Below, in pieces: positions 39,421 through 52,700 of a stretch of DNA of 64,000 bases. The position numbers and the translations under genes are program-made. The first letter of the stretch is position 1; each line of letters begins with the position of its first letter. The notes below the pieces were generated by a model, which saw only the letters and a list, made by a program, of their open reading frames with translations, did no database searches and was not told the origin of the DNA. Source of the stretch: Echinometra lucunter (Eukaryota; Echinodermata; Echinoidea; Camarodonta; Echinometridae); contig CM057158.1 in NCBI GenBank assembly GCA_029962745.1, positions 12,432,776 through 12,496,775 on the forward strand, written 5' to 3'.

Positions 39421-42400
39421 AAGTGCGGTGAGTAGAGATACTGAGAAAGCATTGGAGACAAATGAATGAAAGAGAGAAAGCAGGGGGGGGGGAAAAAATC
39501 CAGAGTAAAAGAGAGAAAATCTTGATAAGGAGTGAGAGAGGAAAGAGAAGTTGGTCAGGCAGAGAAAATAAAAGCAAGGGAGGTAGAGATAGAGAGAGAG
39601 GATGAGAGAAAGAGAGAGAGAGAGAGAGAGAGATGGAGAAAGAGAAAGGGAGGGGAGGGGTGAATCCGAGACAAACAGGAGAAATAGAAGTAGATGTAAC
39701 TGACCATCGAAGTGCATAAATCCCAGTGCAATCCCACCTCCAAAAATGCATACACAGAATAAAAACAAACAAACCAACTAGTGTGAATATCACAAATCTT
39801 TCATAGATATTAATTTCCATCTGATACACCCTGTATGAATAAAATCTTTCCATCTGTTGTCAGCATTTCCTGGAAAATATCTTCTTAATTTGAAAATCAT
39901 AGAAGAGAATGGTGTGGTAAAATAAACATTATACATTGATTTGTGTACATATGCAGTTCAAATCTAAACAAAGCCCATAGAACTTAAAGCACAAAGCAAG
40001 CAAAATAAAAACATTCAGACACACTGTAAGCTAATCAAATATAACACTAAATGTCGAAAAATGAGGACGTAAGATCAATTTCATAATAAATTAGTGCATG
40101 ATTTTTTACGCAAATACATGTAAAGGGTACGTTAGACGTAAAAGGAGCTTACAAATATATATAATCTATGATTGCCACTTATATTGGTTGACTTTAAAGA
40201 TTGATTATCACACACACATGCAAATAAAAACATTTTCTGTACACTCTTATCAATACTTCACTAAAATAACGCTCTGAGATACCATAAACTAAAGATTTTG
40301 TTTTTGTTCCTACATTAAAAAGTACTTATTTCCCAATTTTCTTTTGAAGTATCAAAATAATCATTGTACAATAAGGTATAAGAAAGACTCCAATATATTT
40401 GAAATTTTAAACTCTTTGCATTCAAAATGACCATGTTTGTACATATTCCAACACATGAGAATGGTGTGGAGTGGAATAAATGATTTAAAATACACTGTTT
40501 GTATCTTAAAAACACACTACAGTATTCTGTTAGTATTCCGTACAATATGCAGAAGCATAACCACATTGCTCCACCATTGTTTTAACTAAGAAAAGAACTC
40601 TAAATTTTCTCATCCAGATTTTCCCCAAAAAATTGTGCACGGGGGATGTCATTTGGTATTTGACATTTTGCAAAGATGGCCAAGCACTGCAAATTACTCT
40701 GGAATCTGCTCTAAATGTCAATGCAATATGTAGGATAAAGGCTAAAAAAACAAGGTAGAAATTGCTAATATTATTTACTGCCCAATTTCAAAAGCAGCAT
40801 TTTTTCCCCTTTCCAGTTGAAGAAGAAAAAAAAAAATCTTATATTCAAAGAAAAGAGGAAGGCCAAAATGCAAGCTGGGATGAGAAATTGCAAATTATGA
40901 TCACTTGACCTTAGAAAAGACTTTAAAAAAATCTTTATCACAGTTACCCAAGTCTTTCCAGACTGTACATTGCTCTGCATTCAAAGCAAGTTCTAACAAT
41001 AACCCTGTAAAAGCACCTTTCCTAATAAATCTACTGGTGTATTTTCTACTAGCAAAAACTGCATCAAAATCTTTCGCATGACAAAATTTCAAATTCTTAA
41101 AAGGAAGAAAAAAACTTAACCCAAATGGGCTAAAAATGTACTGTGACACAAATTCACTGTAAATGATGCACATCCCGGATCACGCCATGCCATGCGCTAT
41201 AGGGGCCTAGCCCATGTACGTGCTGCGTATTTACGTCAACATCTACTCCCGATCTCCCAAGTGTGCACCAGCCCACAGACGACAGTAACGCTGCCCCAGT
41301 ACTGCATTGCACATATATCATTCGACTTGGACTTGGACTCGAACTTGGATAACCAAGGACTTGGATGATGAGGATTTGAATACAACACTGGATATGATGC
41401 AATCATTAGATTTGATTAGAATTTTACACAGTGCAAAATAAATGCACTTGATGTTGCAATCCAGCAATAAGTGAAGAGAACTGACAGGTTTCATTACAAG
41501 CAAACAGTCAAACAAATGTCAAATTTACAGCCCCAAACATTTACCAGGCCGCAGCTAATCAGTGCCCTCTTTCATTGTGACAGAATAACAGAAGTTTGTA
41601 CACAATCTGCTACTGACTGTGTACAAACTGATTCTTGGATGCACCTTTGCCTAAATTTGTTTCATATGTGAAAACTCCTACAAATTTTTTCAATGCAGTG
41701 TATGGATTATGTGATTTTGTTTAACTTAGCATTTAACTTGGCTAAGTAAAATGATTTTTACCGTAACTTGTAACTTTCATTCAGACCCCTTTAAAGCATA
41801 CTACTTTAGCAAGCTGACTTTGCAGCAAAATACTTACTGATAACCACTGTGACGTCATAAAGTCCATCCCAAATAAAGCACAATAAAGATGTTGCATTGC
41901 ACGTGCGATTATAAAATTTACTTGTGCGGAGCATATCATGACTGGGCATTAAACTACATGCCAGGCAATCATACTTCTATAGTAATTTACTTAATTTAAT
42001 GTGCTAGCTAGGGAGCCGTCTTACATTTAAGGTGAAATATTTAGCCCGACAATTCAATGCCAAAGTCGAATTAAGTATTTTCTCAAGCCAACAACTGAGT
42101 AAAATACTTACAATTCTGATATAAAGTATTTAACTGAACACAGCCCCTAGTCTTAGGTAAAAATAAATCTTTTAAAAATGTGTGTTTTTGCACAGAAAAG
42201 GGTCAATCTTAACATTAATTCATGGGCTGAGATGCTAGAGATTCTCAAGTTTGTTTCAATCGAAACTTGGAGGATGAAATGTGCCATGTTCCCTGGTCTT
42301 CAAGCATCTTCCATGCAAGAAACAACTAAAATTTTCACATGACAGGCTTGACAGCTATAGTTCTCTAAGTCAGTACTGCAAACTTAATATTAATTTAAGT

Positions 42401-42547
42401 ATCCAATTGTAGCATATTGCTACAGTTATAACCTCATTTCATGATTTTTATCTTAACTGCTTTCTCTTCAACACTGTAAAGAAATGTCCATTTGTCACAA
42501 AATGATCACTCAAAGAAGAAAACAAACAGTACATGTAACTTCGCAAT

Positions 42548-42576
42548 CACACACACTCACACACACACACACACAC

Positions 42577-42622
<46 letters not shown>
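42548..42622. repeat. CA microsatellite
   Basis: About 36 CA units with two single-base interruptions, between the convergent genes. Confidence 0.95.
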
Positions 42623-42624
<2 letters not shown>

Positions 42625-43152
42625 TGGTTAATATTCATACAAAGAATTGATGTACTTATATCATTATATACATAATGCTGAAAGTCCAATTATTAAGAGG
42701 TGACATTGTGCATAGATATCATAAGAAAATATAGATTCCATATAGAGAATATACTTTAAAAGTATTATATACAAAAGTGGATATGATAAAAGAAGGCAAA
42801 CCTATAACAGAACCAATATCATCTATTCTCCATTGCACACTATTCATTTACACTGTATTACTATCATATTCTCTTTACAGCTCAGATCTGCAAATCGACC
42901 TCACAAAATTACAGCCTGAAAAGGTTTCAGTGGGTCATCTTTTGCAGGACTGATAAAGGTTTGTGTCTGAAAATTACAGTGTGTGCTGGATACAAGTCTA
43001 TCTGATTAAGTAATTTTGCACTGCAGAAAAAAACTGCAAGTAATTTAAACTGCCCCAGTCAAGCTTGTGTAACTACTGACATTCAGCCTCCTATAATTAC
43101 TGGCAGGTACCCTTTGTTGATTGTCTTTTCCAGCAAGTGCCATATATATCTT

Positions 43153-43158
43153 TTTATT
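43153..43158 (-). terminator. Candidate DCAF11 poly(A) signal
   Basis: AATAAA on the - strand, about 430 bp downstream of the DCAF11 stop codon (43591-43593). Chosen by position only; other AT-rich hexamers lie further on. Confidence 0.4.
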
Positions 43159-43590
43159 TTAAGCCCAAAACTAACATATTTGGTGTATGTTGTCCTGATG
43201 TGATAATGTCATGGAGAACATACACATCATCATTTTACAAGCTACTTTAGTAGATCTCATCATTATTTATCACATTTCTTTGATTTGAGTAGATGAATAA
43301 TGTGACACTCAACACCACTGGACTGCTTGAATACAATCTTATCTATGCAAAATACAGAATGAAACATGTAACAATTGAAATCAATTCATCACCAAAGGTC
43401 ATGATCAAAGTAAGAATTAAATTTCCTGTTGCTTTTTTTTTCAATCCTGACATGTCTTTAACTATAGGATACCACGAGAACATCTTTTTGAAAAGTTTCA
43501 CCTGAGAAGCATTGATGAACTCAAAGGATGTCCACATCATCCTATCACTAGTTTCCTATTACCTGACTGAGAAGTGCTGTCAAGCTCTTC

Positions 43591-43710
43591 TTAGAGTCCA
43601 AAGATGTCCGCATCATCATCTTCACTGGTTGAATCTGTGGAGTAGTAATCGTCCTCCCCCTCAATTCTTTCTTCTTCCTTGTAGTCATGTAGTAAGTGGT
43701 AGCCATCCCA
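43591..43710 (-). CDS. DCAF11: DCAF11 exon 15, terminal coding exon
   Basis: 120 bp including TAA (43591-43593), acceptor gtttcttgcag|TGGGAT. It begins WDG, closing the last propeller blade as in human SSSWDGN, then an acidic Ser-rich tail ending DADIFGL. An 11-bp minisatellite reaches to within about 10 bp of the acceptor. Confidence 0.92.
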   Translation of the reverse strand, partial: WDGYHLLHDYKEEERIEGEDDYYSTDSTSEDDDADIFGL

Positions 43711-46700
43711 CTGCAAGAAACATCAAAGCAACATCAAAGCAACATCAAAGCAACATCAGAGCAACATCAGAGCAACATCAAAGCAACATCAAAGCAACAT
43801 CAAAACATCAAAGCAACATCAAAGCAACATCAAAACAACATCAAAGCAACATCAAAGCAACATCAGAGCAACATCAAAGCAACATCAGAGCAACATCAAA
43901 GCAACATCAGATCAACATCAAAGCAACATCAAAGCAACATCAAAACAACATCAAAGCAACATCAAAGCAACATCAAAACAACATCAAAGCAACATCAAAG
44001 CAACATCAGAGCAACATCAAAGCAACATCAGAGCAACATCAGAGCAATATCAAAGCAACATCAGAGCCACATCAGAGCAACATCAAAACAACATCAAAGC
44101 AACATCAAAACAACATCAAAGCAACATCAAAGCAACATCAGAGCAACATCAGAGCAACATCAGAGCAACATCAAAGCAACATCATCTAGTAAGAATTCAT
44201 TAAGTTCAGGTTATATATCCCCAAAACTTTACAATGAAATCCTTATTACATGCAGTTTGGAAATACCTTAGATGCATCTGTCATCATGCCCACAAAAAAA
44301 TTCGACAGAATCCTCGGTAAATTTGCACACCTTAATATCAGATGCTGTCCATTTGCACAGTTAGAAATGACACTTTCCATCTTAGAACTATTTAACATGA
44401 TTACTATGACATAACTTGGTCCTGACAGCTGAAGACTTGTGAACCATTCTCATGGATAATTGTGCCCAAGCTGTGACAGTGATCCAACACATGCTTTAGC
44501 AACAATTGCTCCAACCTTCATTTCACCAAAGCTTAAGGGTCAGAGGTGCGATTTGGCTTTAGGTTAGTTTAGTTAAATTTTAGCTTTAGGTTAAGTTCAC
44601 CTAACCTGCAGCAGCAATTACATCCATTGGCAAGACACTACTCTACATTTGACATCTGGTTGGATCTATTCCTTGAATGCACTGAGCGCTTCAGTTGTTG
44701 TAACTAAAGAAAGGGTAATAACATCCAAAGACCTTTGGAATTGCATAGAGAAGAAAATTTCTTCAATGTGACATGCGCTATACAAGAGCAGAATATTACT
44801 ATCATTTACAAATGAGATTTAGGTAAAAATGCCTGTTCCACAGTGGAAATGAACGATACGGTTAGTAACGTAGTTATCAACAGTGGAGTAACTGTTACTG
44901 AAGCATGCGTTGTATCGTCTGTTGCGACAGCTCAGGGTGGGAACTAAAATCACTTCTCATCAACGGATTCATCTAGAGTTAAACATACATTTGTATGACA
45001 TGTGCTATAGGGTTCAAATCCCTGGCGCATCATTAAATACCCTTTGACTAGACTGAGCCCAATGAGCACGATTTGATTTCAGTATAACACTGCACTTTCC
45101 ATAGACTCTACCCCATTTCATCTTGGGTTTAAGTATTGAATGGGTTAATACATATTTGCAACATTCGACCCAAGTGAGGGTGAGTGTGTACGTGGTAGGA
45201 ATTTTCTTTTTTAACCTCTTAGCTACTGGAGCCAGGTGGACCCTGTATAAAGTCTATGGGAATTTGCGAATTCATTAGTCAACGGGTTAAATGCTTGAGT
45301 GCTGTAATGGCAGCTGGGCTAAAGCAGGGGTAATAATATCAAAGTCCATTGGCAATGGATAGATGTCAGATCATGATGTGGTAAGCAATGTCTAAGAAAG
45401 GAATATTATTATCATGGTACTCACCGCTGAGCTAATAATCTTATTCTCATACGGGTGCCATGATACATCTCTAACACACTGGCTATGACCTAGTAGTAAG
45501 CGCACTACCTTTCCGGTCAGGACATCATAGACTAGAAATAGAATAGAAACAAAACATGAAAATATTATATCAACTTTACAACTGGATTGAATGTGTTCCA
45601 TAACAAAATCATTCCAAGTCTTGTTAATCTAACAGTGGTATATACTTAGGGATAACAACAGCACAACAAAATCAGAAATGATTTTTTTAAAATTGAAAAC
45701 TATGTCATATCTCTCCAAACAAAAAAGCATTGAAAAAAGATTCAAATCAAAATGATCATGTACGTAAGAGAAATGCTTCTGCAGTTTGATTTGTTTGTGT
45801 TACGAAGAATGAAAGAAATGAATTATACTACAGGGCACATACGATACTTACTAACAACAGACCCTGTAGCTGAAGCTGCATAAATGTATCTCTGTAAGAA
45901 ATAAAATACAGTAATCAGTCACATTAGTTCTCTTTTTATCCCTTGCTCATTCAATAATGATAGTCAAGTTAGAAAATAAAAATAGGCATGGTGCCTAAAA
46001 TAAAAATATACATCTTCAAGCATTTGGATCAGCAAACTGATCTGACAACATATGATATGATTCTGATCAAACAGAGTTTATCACCAAAAAAGTATATTAT
46101 AGAATATACAATGCAGATTTTCTAAGTGAATGAAACTTGGGAATAAAATGATGAAAACTTAAAACCCTTTAAATGAAAACCATCCACATATGGTATATAA
46201 AAAAATCATTAATCATTGATCATTAATGAATGATACATATAATAAAAAGCAATTTACTAAGCAAAAATGTACAGCTTTTGATGAAAAGAAAAATTAAAAT
46301 GGTTGTTAAAATTAGCCTACCTGACCAGTTGTAAATTGAGGTGAAAATCTACATCTCAGGAGGGTATGTAAGACAGAATGCCCTTTGTATGTCATCAGAG
46401 ATGTATCACCCTTTATATACCGAGCTTTTTTACCTAAGAGAAATCATGATATATATAGGGATTTCATTTTGCTTTACTAGGCTCAAAAGGACAGGTTATC
46501 GCATGATCATACAATAATCTTCCCAATCCCTGTGACAGAGAAGAAAAATACATGAATGTACAAATGATACTTAGATAAGTGTTATTCAACTTAGTATTTC
46601 AAAAATCCTTTCCTGGTTGAGTTTTGGAAAACATAATGGTATCTTCTCATTTTTATAAATATCATAATCAGATTTCCTCCTTTTGTTAAAGACAGTGGTT

Positions 46701-49700
46701 AACATTGTTATGATTGAAAAAAATTTCATTTTGTTACTTGAAAATGGGATAAACATAAGGGTTACAGTGTAAAAATACCAGTCTGAAAGTTTTAAAGTAT
46801 AATATCCACAGAAAGCATTTTTGAATATTAGAAATGTGAACCAATGTTTCAAAAATACAAGGGTCGGTTGCACAGACTAGACGTAAAGAGTGTGCACGCG
46901 CATATGTCTCATCAGACTGTACAATTTTTCATTCCAAATTATGGCTGGTTTAAGGGTTTTTGAGTACAAATACAAGTACTAATACATATGTTTCATCTTA
47001 GTTTGAGAATTTTTTAAATCAGCTGCTCACAAAGTTAGCCAATGCCTTTAAACTTGTTTTCTCATTCTTGTTTGACAATCAGGAATTATAGCCGAAAATT
47101 ATAGCAGAAAATATAGCAGAAATTTATAGCAGAAAGTTATAGCAGAAAATATAGCAGAAATTATAGTAGAAAATTAACTAAATTTTTGTCTAAAACATTT
47201 ATCTACAGAAAATTTCACTCTGCATACATAGCTACTCACAAAAATATGGTTTTATTTTAAGCAAAACAATATACAGGAATTTCACCCTACTGCATGCACT
47301 AACTAGGGCCCTGTTTCATAAAACTTGTTATCAATGACAAGTTGCAATAACTGTTATAAGCTACTGAAATCCTTGTATCTGATTGGCTGAGAGCATATAT
47401 GTCATAGAAATGTTACTGATAACTAGTTTTATGAAAGTGGGCTCATGATGCTACCTGAAGCTTAAAGTGATACAAAATGGAAAAAAAAAATTGATATATG
47501 ATTGAGAATAGAATTCTAAGAAGAATAACATTAACATTTGATGATTTTCAATTGAAATCAAAGCATTTTGGATAATTTTCTCATAAAAAGTCAAGAGTTG
47601 ACCAAAAAATTTGAGCATGAGGTATGACGTAAACGTGGGTACCCAGCACTTGTGCTGCGCGCTAGACTGTACAATACATGTTATACCTTGTGTGCATTTT
47701 GCTAGAAGTGTGTGACAAGGTACCCACTTTGACGTCATTTTTGACGCAAAAGTTGATACCCAGTTGAAACTGGATCACAGCTGAGGGGTCAAAAATATCC
47801 TGAAATCTTACCACATTTGGGGGTTTCCTTGGCAACATGACTTTTTAAAAAACTCTAGGCAGATGATTTTCTGCTAATAAAATCATGCTCTTTTAAATGA
47901 GCTTACATTATTTCAGCATTGGGTACCCCCTATAGGGGATTGATAGAACTCTGATTAGTCAAAAGGTTAAGAGTCAAACTTACATCTTCTTGGTGCCTGC
48001 TGCCACCTATAGTCCCAGTGTTGTTGAGCAACAGCTCGTCGACTGGCCTCCATTACGCCACTAGGTGAGAAACACCTCATGTCCCACAGCTTAATAGATT
48101 GATCTTTAGAGTTGGTTATTAAGTGACGACCATCACCCTACACAACGAACATGTATACACAAAACATCACGATTTGCTATCATCGCATCCCAGACTATGG
48201 TTCAATGTCATTCCATTAAAAATATTACAGTTATACAAAACAGAGCATACAAAAGAATAAACTTCAAATTTCTGAACTAAGGTTGTTTTCCTACATACCA
48301 ATAATTATAATACCGGTAATGAAATAAATTTCAAAGAAATGACTAGATTGCAAAGGCATGTAGGGAATGAGCATTGTGACACATTTCTGGTTCAATGAAA
48401 TTATATGAAGGCATGTATAGGAGTCATAAAAGTTATTAAGAAAATCTCTGATATCTAAACAATGTATAAACAGAAGTAAAGAAAGATAAATAACAAAAGA
48501 GATATCTACCTTAGAATCAATAAAAGTGATTCCATCAAAATGACCAGCAAGGGTACCTACTGGTGTGTCGTTAGATCCATCCAACATGCGTCTATCCCAA
48601 ACTTTACACATGCCATCATCAGCACCAGAGAAAAGAATCTGAGAGCTTTGATCAGCAAAACACACAGCACTCACATCGTCCTCGTGAGATTCAATCTATG
48701 AGATATATAGGAATTGATTGTGATTAAAGCTAAATGGGCAAATGACAGTTTTTATTTCTCAAGTCAAGCTGTGAAAATGCCATGAAATGTAGCTTTCTTT
48801 AAACTTACTTAAATGCAAATTAGACCAGACTAGAAAGAAAGAGCAACAAAACAAAAACAAAAAAAAAACACTGAATAATAATAATAATAACTAAGAATGA
48901 ATCCTGACTCTTTTTTTTTAGTGTAACAGAAGGTTTAACTGTATTAGCACGCTAACTTTATTCTCAGTCTTCACATTCGCTGACACGACAGAAAAACTCT
49001 TTCACCACTGCAATGTACCGTTGATAAAATACAAGACTGGTTTTATTTACCAAGATCTTCAACATATCTGGATGCGAATGTCAGAATATTATAAGAGAGT
49101 GGTGCAACACTCAATGAGTTGGATGCCTGTGCATAACTGCCAAAAAGGTCAACTTGTCAACTTGTCAACTGGCATGATCAACTGATTACATCTTACTTTG
49201 TTCTCACTTTATATCCTAAGATGCAAAAAGGTCTTGAAGTCAGCAACTTCTATGCAAATTAACCTTCGCCCCTCCTGGTAATAGTATCATGTATAAAATA
49301 ATCCAACAACCTTGTGTACCTCCCCTTAGAAACTAAACTGCCCAATGAAAGTTATCCCCAATTTATGAATAAAGACTTTCTTATGTAATAAGAGTGCCGA
49401 CTTCCCTTCCTGTGTTAATGTTGTTGACCAGAGGAGAACAATAAACCATTTAATAATAGACCACTTGGCTTGAGCCAGACCCTCTGGCATGATCAAATAA
49501 ACAGCAATAACTTGCACCCACCTAGGATGATCAAATAGACAGCAATTAGGGCTTTAAGATTAACACTGACTGATTTATTAGCTTAGTATTCGATTTGGTC
49601 CTATCATATACCAATTCCCAAATCACACTCAAAAGTTCAAGCTGTTTAACTGATAATTCACACTGAAAAATGTAACAAGACTGTCTGTGCTTGTGTGTAT

Positions 49701-52700
49701 GTGAACACATTGCCACATTTAGTAAGACCTGGCAATTTTTAAATTTAAAATCAAGAAGAAAATTGTATCTTGATGAACTTACCCTCATTGTCCGTTCATT
49801 CTTCTCTCTATCAAAGATATACAGGCAGCCATCATTGGCTCTGTAATGAAAATGAGAAAGTAAATATTAACGGGATACAGAAATCAAGAAATCACTCTGG
49901 ATAACCATAAGGTTAATCTTAATACAACAGTTTCTTACAAAGTCTTGTCCACGCAAGGATTTCACTCAAGAAATAATTTGAATCACTTGATAGTCCATTT
50001 AACTAATCTGCTATTAATAAAAGTTTTTATTATATTTCATTATATTCCAATTCAATTATTCGAAGATGAGAGATCTGCATTAAGCTGTATTAAGAAGCCA
50101 AATCTGTTGACCTGGGGGGCATTTCATGAAACAATTAGTCGGTGGTTTTCACCGACTAATTTGCTTTCAGCCAATCAGATGCGAGTATTTTCAGTAGCTT
50201 ATAACATTTGTCGGTGATTTTCTTCTTATGGGTTGCATAAGATTGGAAAGATAAGACGTTACCTTGATCAGAACACTACAGAAAGACTTGTTCATGCTTT
50301 TGTAATTAGCCATATTGATAATTGTAATGGTTTATTGTATGGACTGTCTGATACACTGATTTGTAGACTGCAGCGAATACAAAATTCTGCTGCCAGGCTT
50401 GTCACTCGAACCCAGTCACTCGAATCAATATCTCCAATACTTCGTAATTTACACTGGTTACCAGTTAAAGACAGATTAATGTTTAAACTTCTTGTAATAG
50501 CATTCAAATGTGAGCATAAATTAGCTCCTCTGTATTTACAACAGCTTCTCAAAGAGTATCATCCAATTAGGCAATTACGCTCCAGTTCCAAACAATTGTT
50601 AGTCCCCCTTACGGTATCCACAATATCATATGGGCATAGAGCATTTCAACATGCAGTCCCTCAACTATGGAATAAACTCCCAAGTGATGTCAAAGAATGT
50701 TCGTCTCTTGATCAGTTTAAGTCCAGGTTAAAATCGTATCTTTTCGCAACATAATATCTTAGCCTTATATAATGTCATGTATTTGTAATTTTCCTCTTAT
50801 TCTGCATGCTGCTATGTTCTGTATCACATGTACTATTTCATTTCTTCTATGCTCACTTCTTGCTTTTCTTCTTTTCCGTAGCGCTTAGAGACTTAATTGT
50901 AATTTGCGCTATATAAAAACTGAGTATTATTATTGAGTATTATTATCCAACAAAACTCTTCATGAAACGCTCCCCTGGGGCCTAAGTCTTGAAACCCTGA
51001 TCATAGGTCTAAGGTCTTGGACAACCCACAGGGTCATGTGTTGTAGTCTTGTAGAATTAACACACGCTTCAATAGGACACCCAGGAACTTAGAATTATAA
51101 TAGTTTCAAGACAGAGGCCCAAGCTCTACTGGGTTAATGAATGAAAACAATTCTTGATGCATTTTATACAGGCGATAAATTCAATAAATAGGAAATTGTT
51201 TTAGCCTATATCCACTCAGAGGAGAGAAAATTTGACAACCACCTGTACAAAATCCATGGTTACTGATCTTTTGAAGCATATCGACTTGGAATCAAGAACT
51301 AATGGTATCATCCTTACCCAGCAAGAATCTCTCTGCCATCATTTGAGAATCGAATGGAGAAGGCACAGAAATGACCCTCCGTGTATGGACAAAGGTTGAG
51401 GGCATGGTGTGATTCATGGTCACCATAGATATTACATACATGAACTGTGCAAAGAACAAAGTTATGAACATCCCTGAAAAAACATCACAAAATACATTAC
51501 CATCTTTACATAACATGAATTACTCACGACATGCATGTGAAAGCAGGCTTAATAAAAACACTGTATGCTTTCCTGTTGATCTTTTTCCTTCTTTTTCAGC
51601 ACTCATATTGCAAGACTATTTAACCCATTCACGACAGAGGTCCACATTTTGTGGTTTGGCCTAATATCTTTTGATGCAAAGCCCTAAAAATCATACCAAA
51701 TACATGAGCAGAAAGAGCAAAAAATTCTACACAAACTGTTTTGGTTGCGTCAATATTCGTTGTTTGATGCTGAAAATTTTTTTAAGGAAAATAAGCATTA
51801 AAATCATTAAATTGGCAGTGTGATAGAAAGTTTAAAATCACTGTTTTCCCCTGCAAATTGGCAACTTTTTGACTTCTCATCATAATTTCTGTCAATTTAT
51901 ATTCAGCAATAAAATAAAAAAGTTGGTGTTGCCAATTTGAAGAATAAAAGCTGATCAAATTAGGCTTTAAATAATTCCCGTCATGAATGGGTTAATTACA
52001 TCTATAGTTAAAACCTTCTTTCTGACTCAAAATGAGTCAACCTTTTTCCCCTAATCACATCCAATGTAGATATGCGTCAAAAATGATGTGTAGCTGAAAT
52101 ACAGCAGACAATTGATCAAAACAAATGAAATATAAGCAATAAAAATGAAGGTTAATTCCTTTATTAAAAGTAATCAAAGTTTTTTTTTGTTTTTTTTGTT
52201 TTTTTTTTAAACTCGATTGTCCATGCTGCATATTTAATAAAGAAAGAGACTTAGATACTAAAATCAAATTTTTGAGTTGACACTTACTTGAATGAGACCA
52301 GCTTGAGTATATGACATGGCTTCCATCAGGGCTGTGACATTGAAAACAACATGAACAGTCATTTGCAAAATACATCCTGTATAATTGTAACATAGCAGCT
52401 CCAAAAGGTGTTCGATAAAATGTATTTCAATATTACCATTGATTGCCTAACAACATCTGCACAACATTTGCAACAGATAATAATGAACTATTCTTATTTG
52501 TTTACGATGCAACCTCCTTTATCTGGCCGCAATGGGACCAGCACCAATCCAGATATGGGGGTTGGTTGCATGTGAGAGTTATGCTCAAACGCACCATTTT
52601 AGTACGGATTATCACTCTTCGTGCATGTAATAATGTCTTCTACATGTTGCTATTTCAATGCAAGAAGCTCTTGTGTTTTTTCACATAACTCTTGTACAAG

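Larger units (their letters stand above)
39421..43590. other. Intergenic and DCAF11 3' UTR region
   Basis: No supported gene. It holds a GA-rich tract (39430-39660), AT-rich DNA, a CA microsatellite (42548-42622) and, on the - strand, an AATAAA (TTTATT at 43153-43158) about 430 bp past the DCAF11 stop, the best poly(A) candidate for that gene. Confidence 0.6.

Noticed and set aside
39377..39853. 158-codon ORF on the - strand
   Set aside because: GA/CT low complexity; no domain features, and not joined in frame to DCAF11.
43716..44184. Possible CRISPR-like array
   Set aside because: Contiguous 11-bp units without spacers in a eukaryotic intron: a minisatellite.
43512..44271. Two long Gln/Ser/Asn/Ile/Lys repeat ORFs on the + strand
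   Set aside because: They are frame readings of the 11-bp minisatellite and of the antisense of DCAF11 exon 15.
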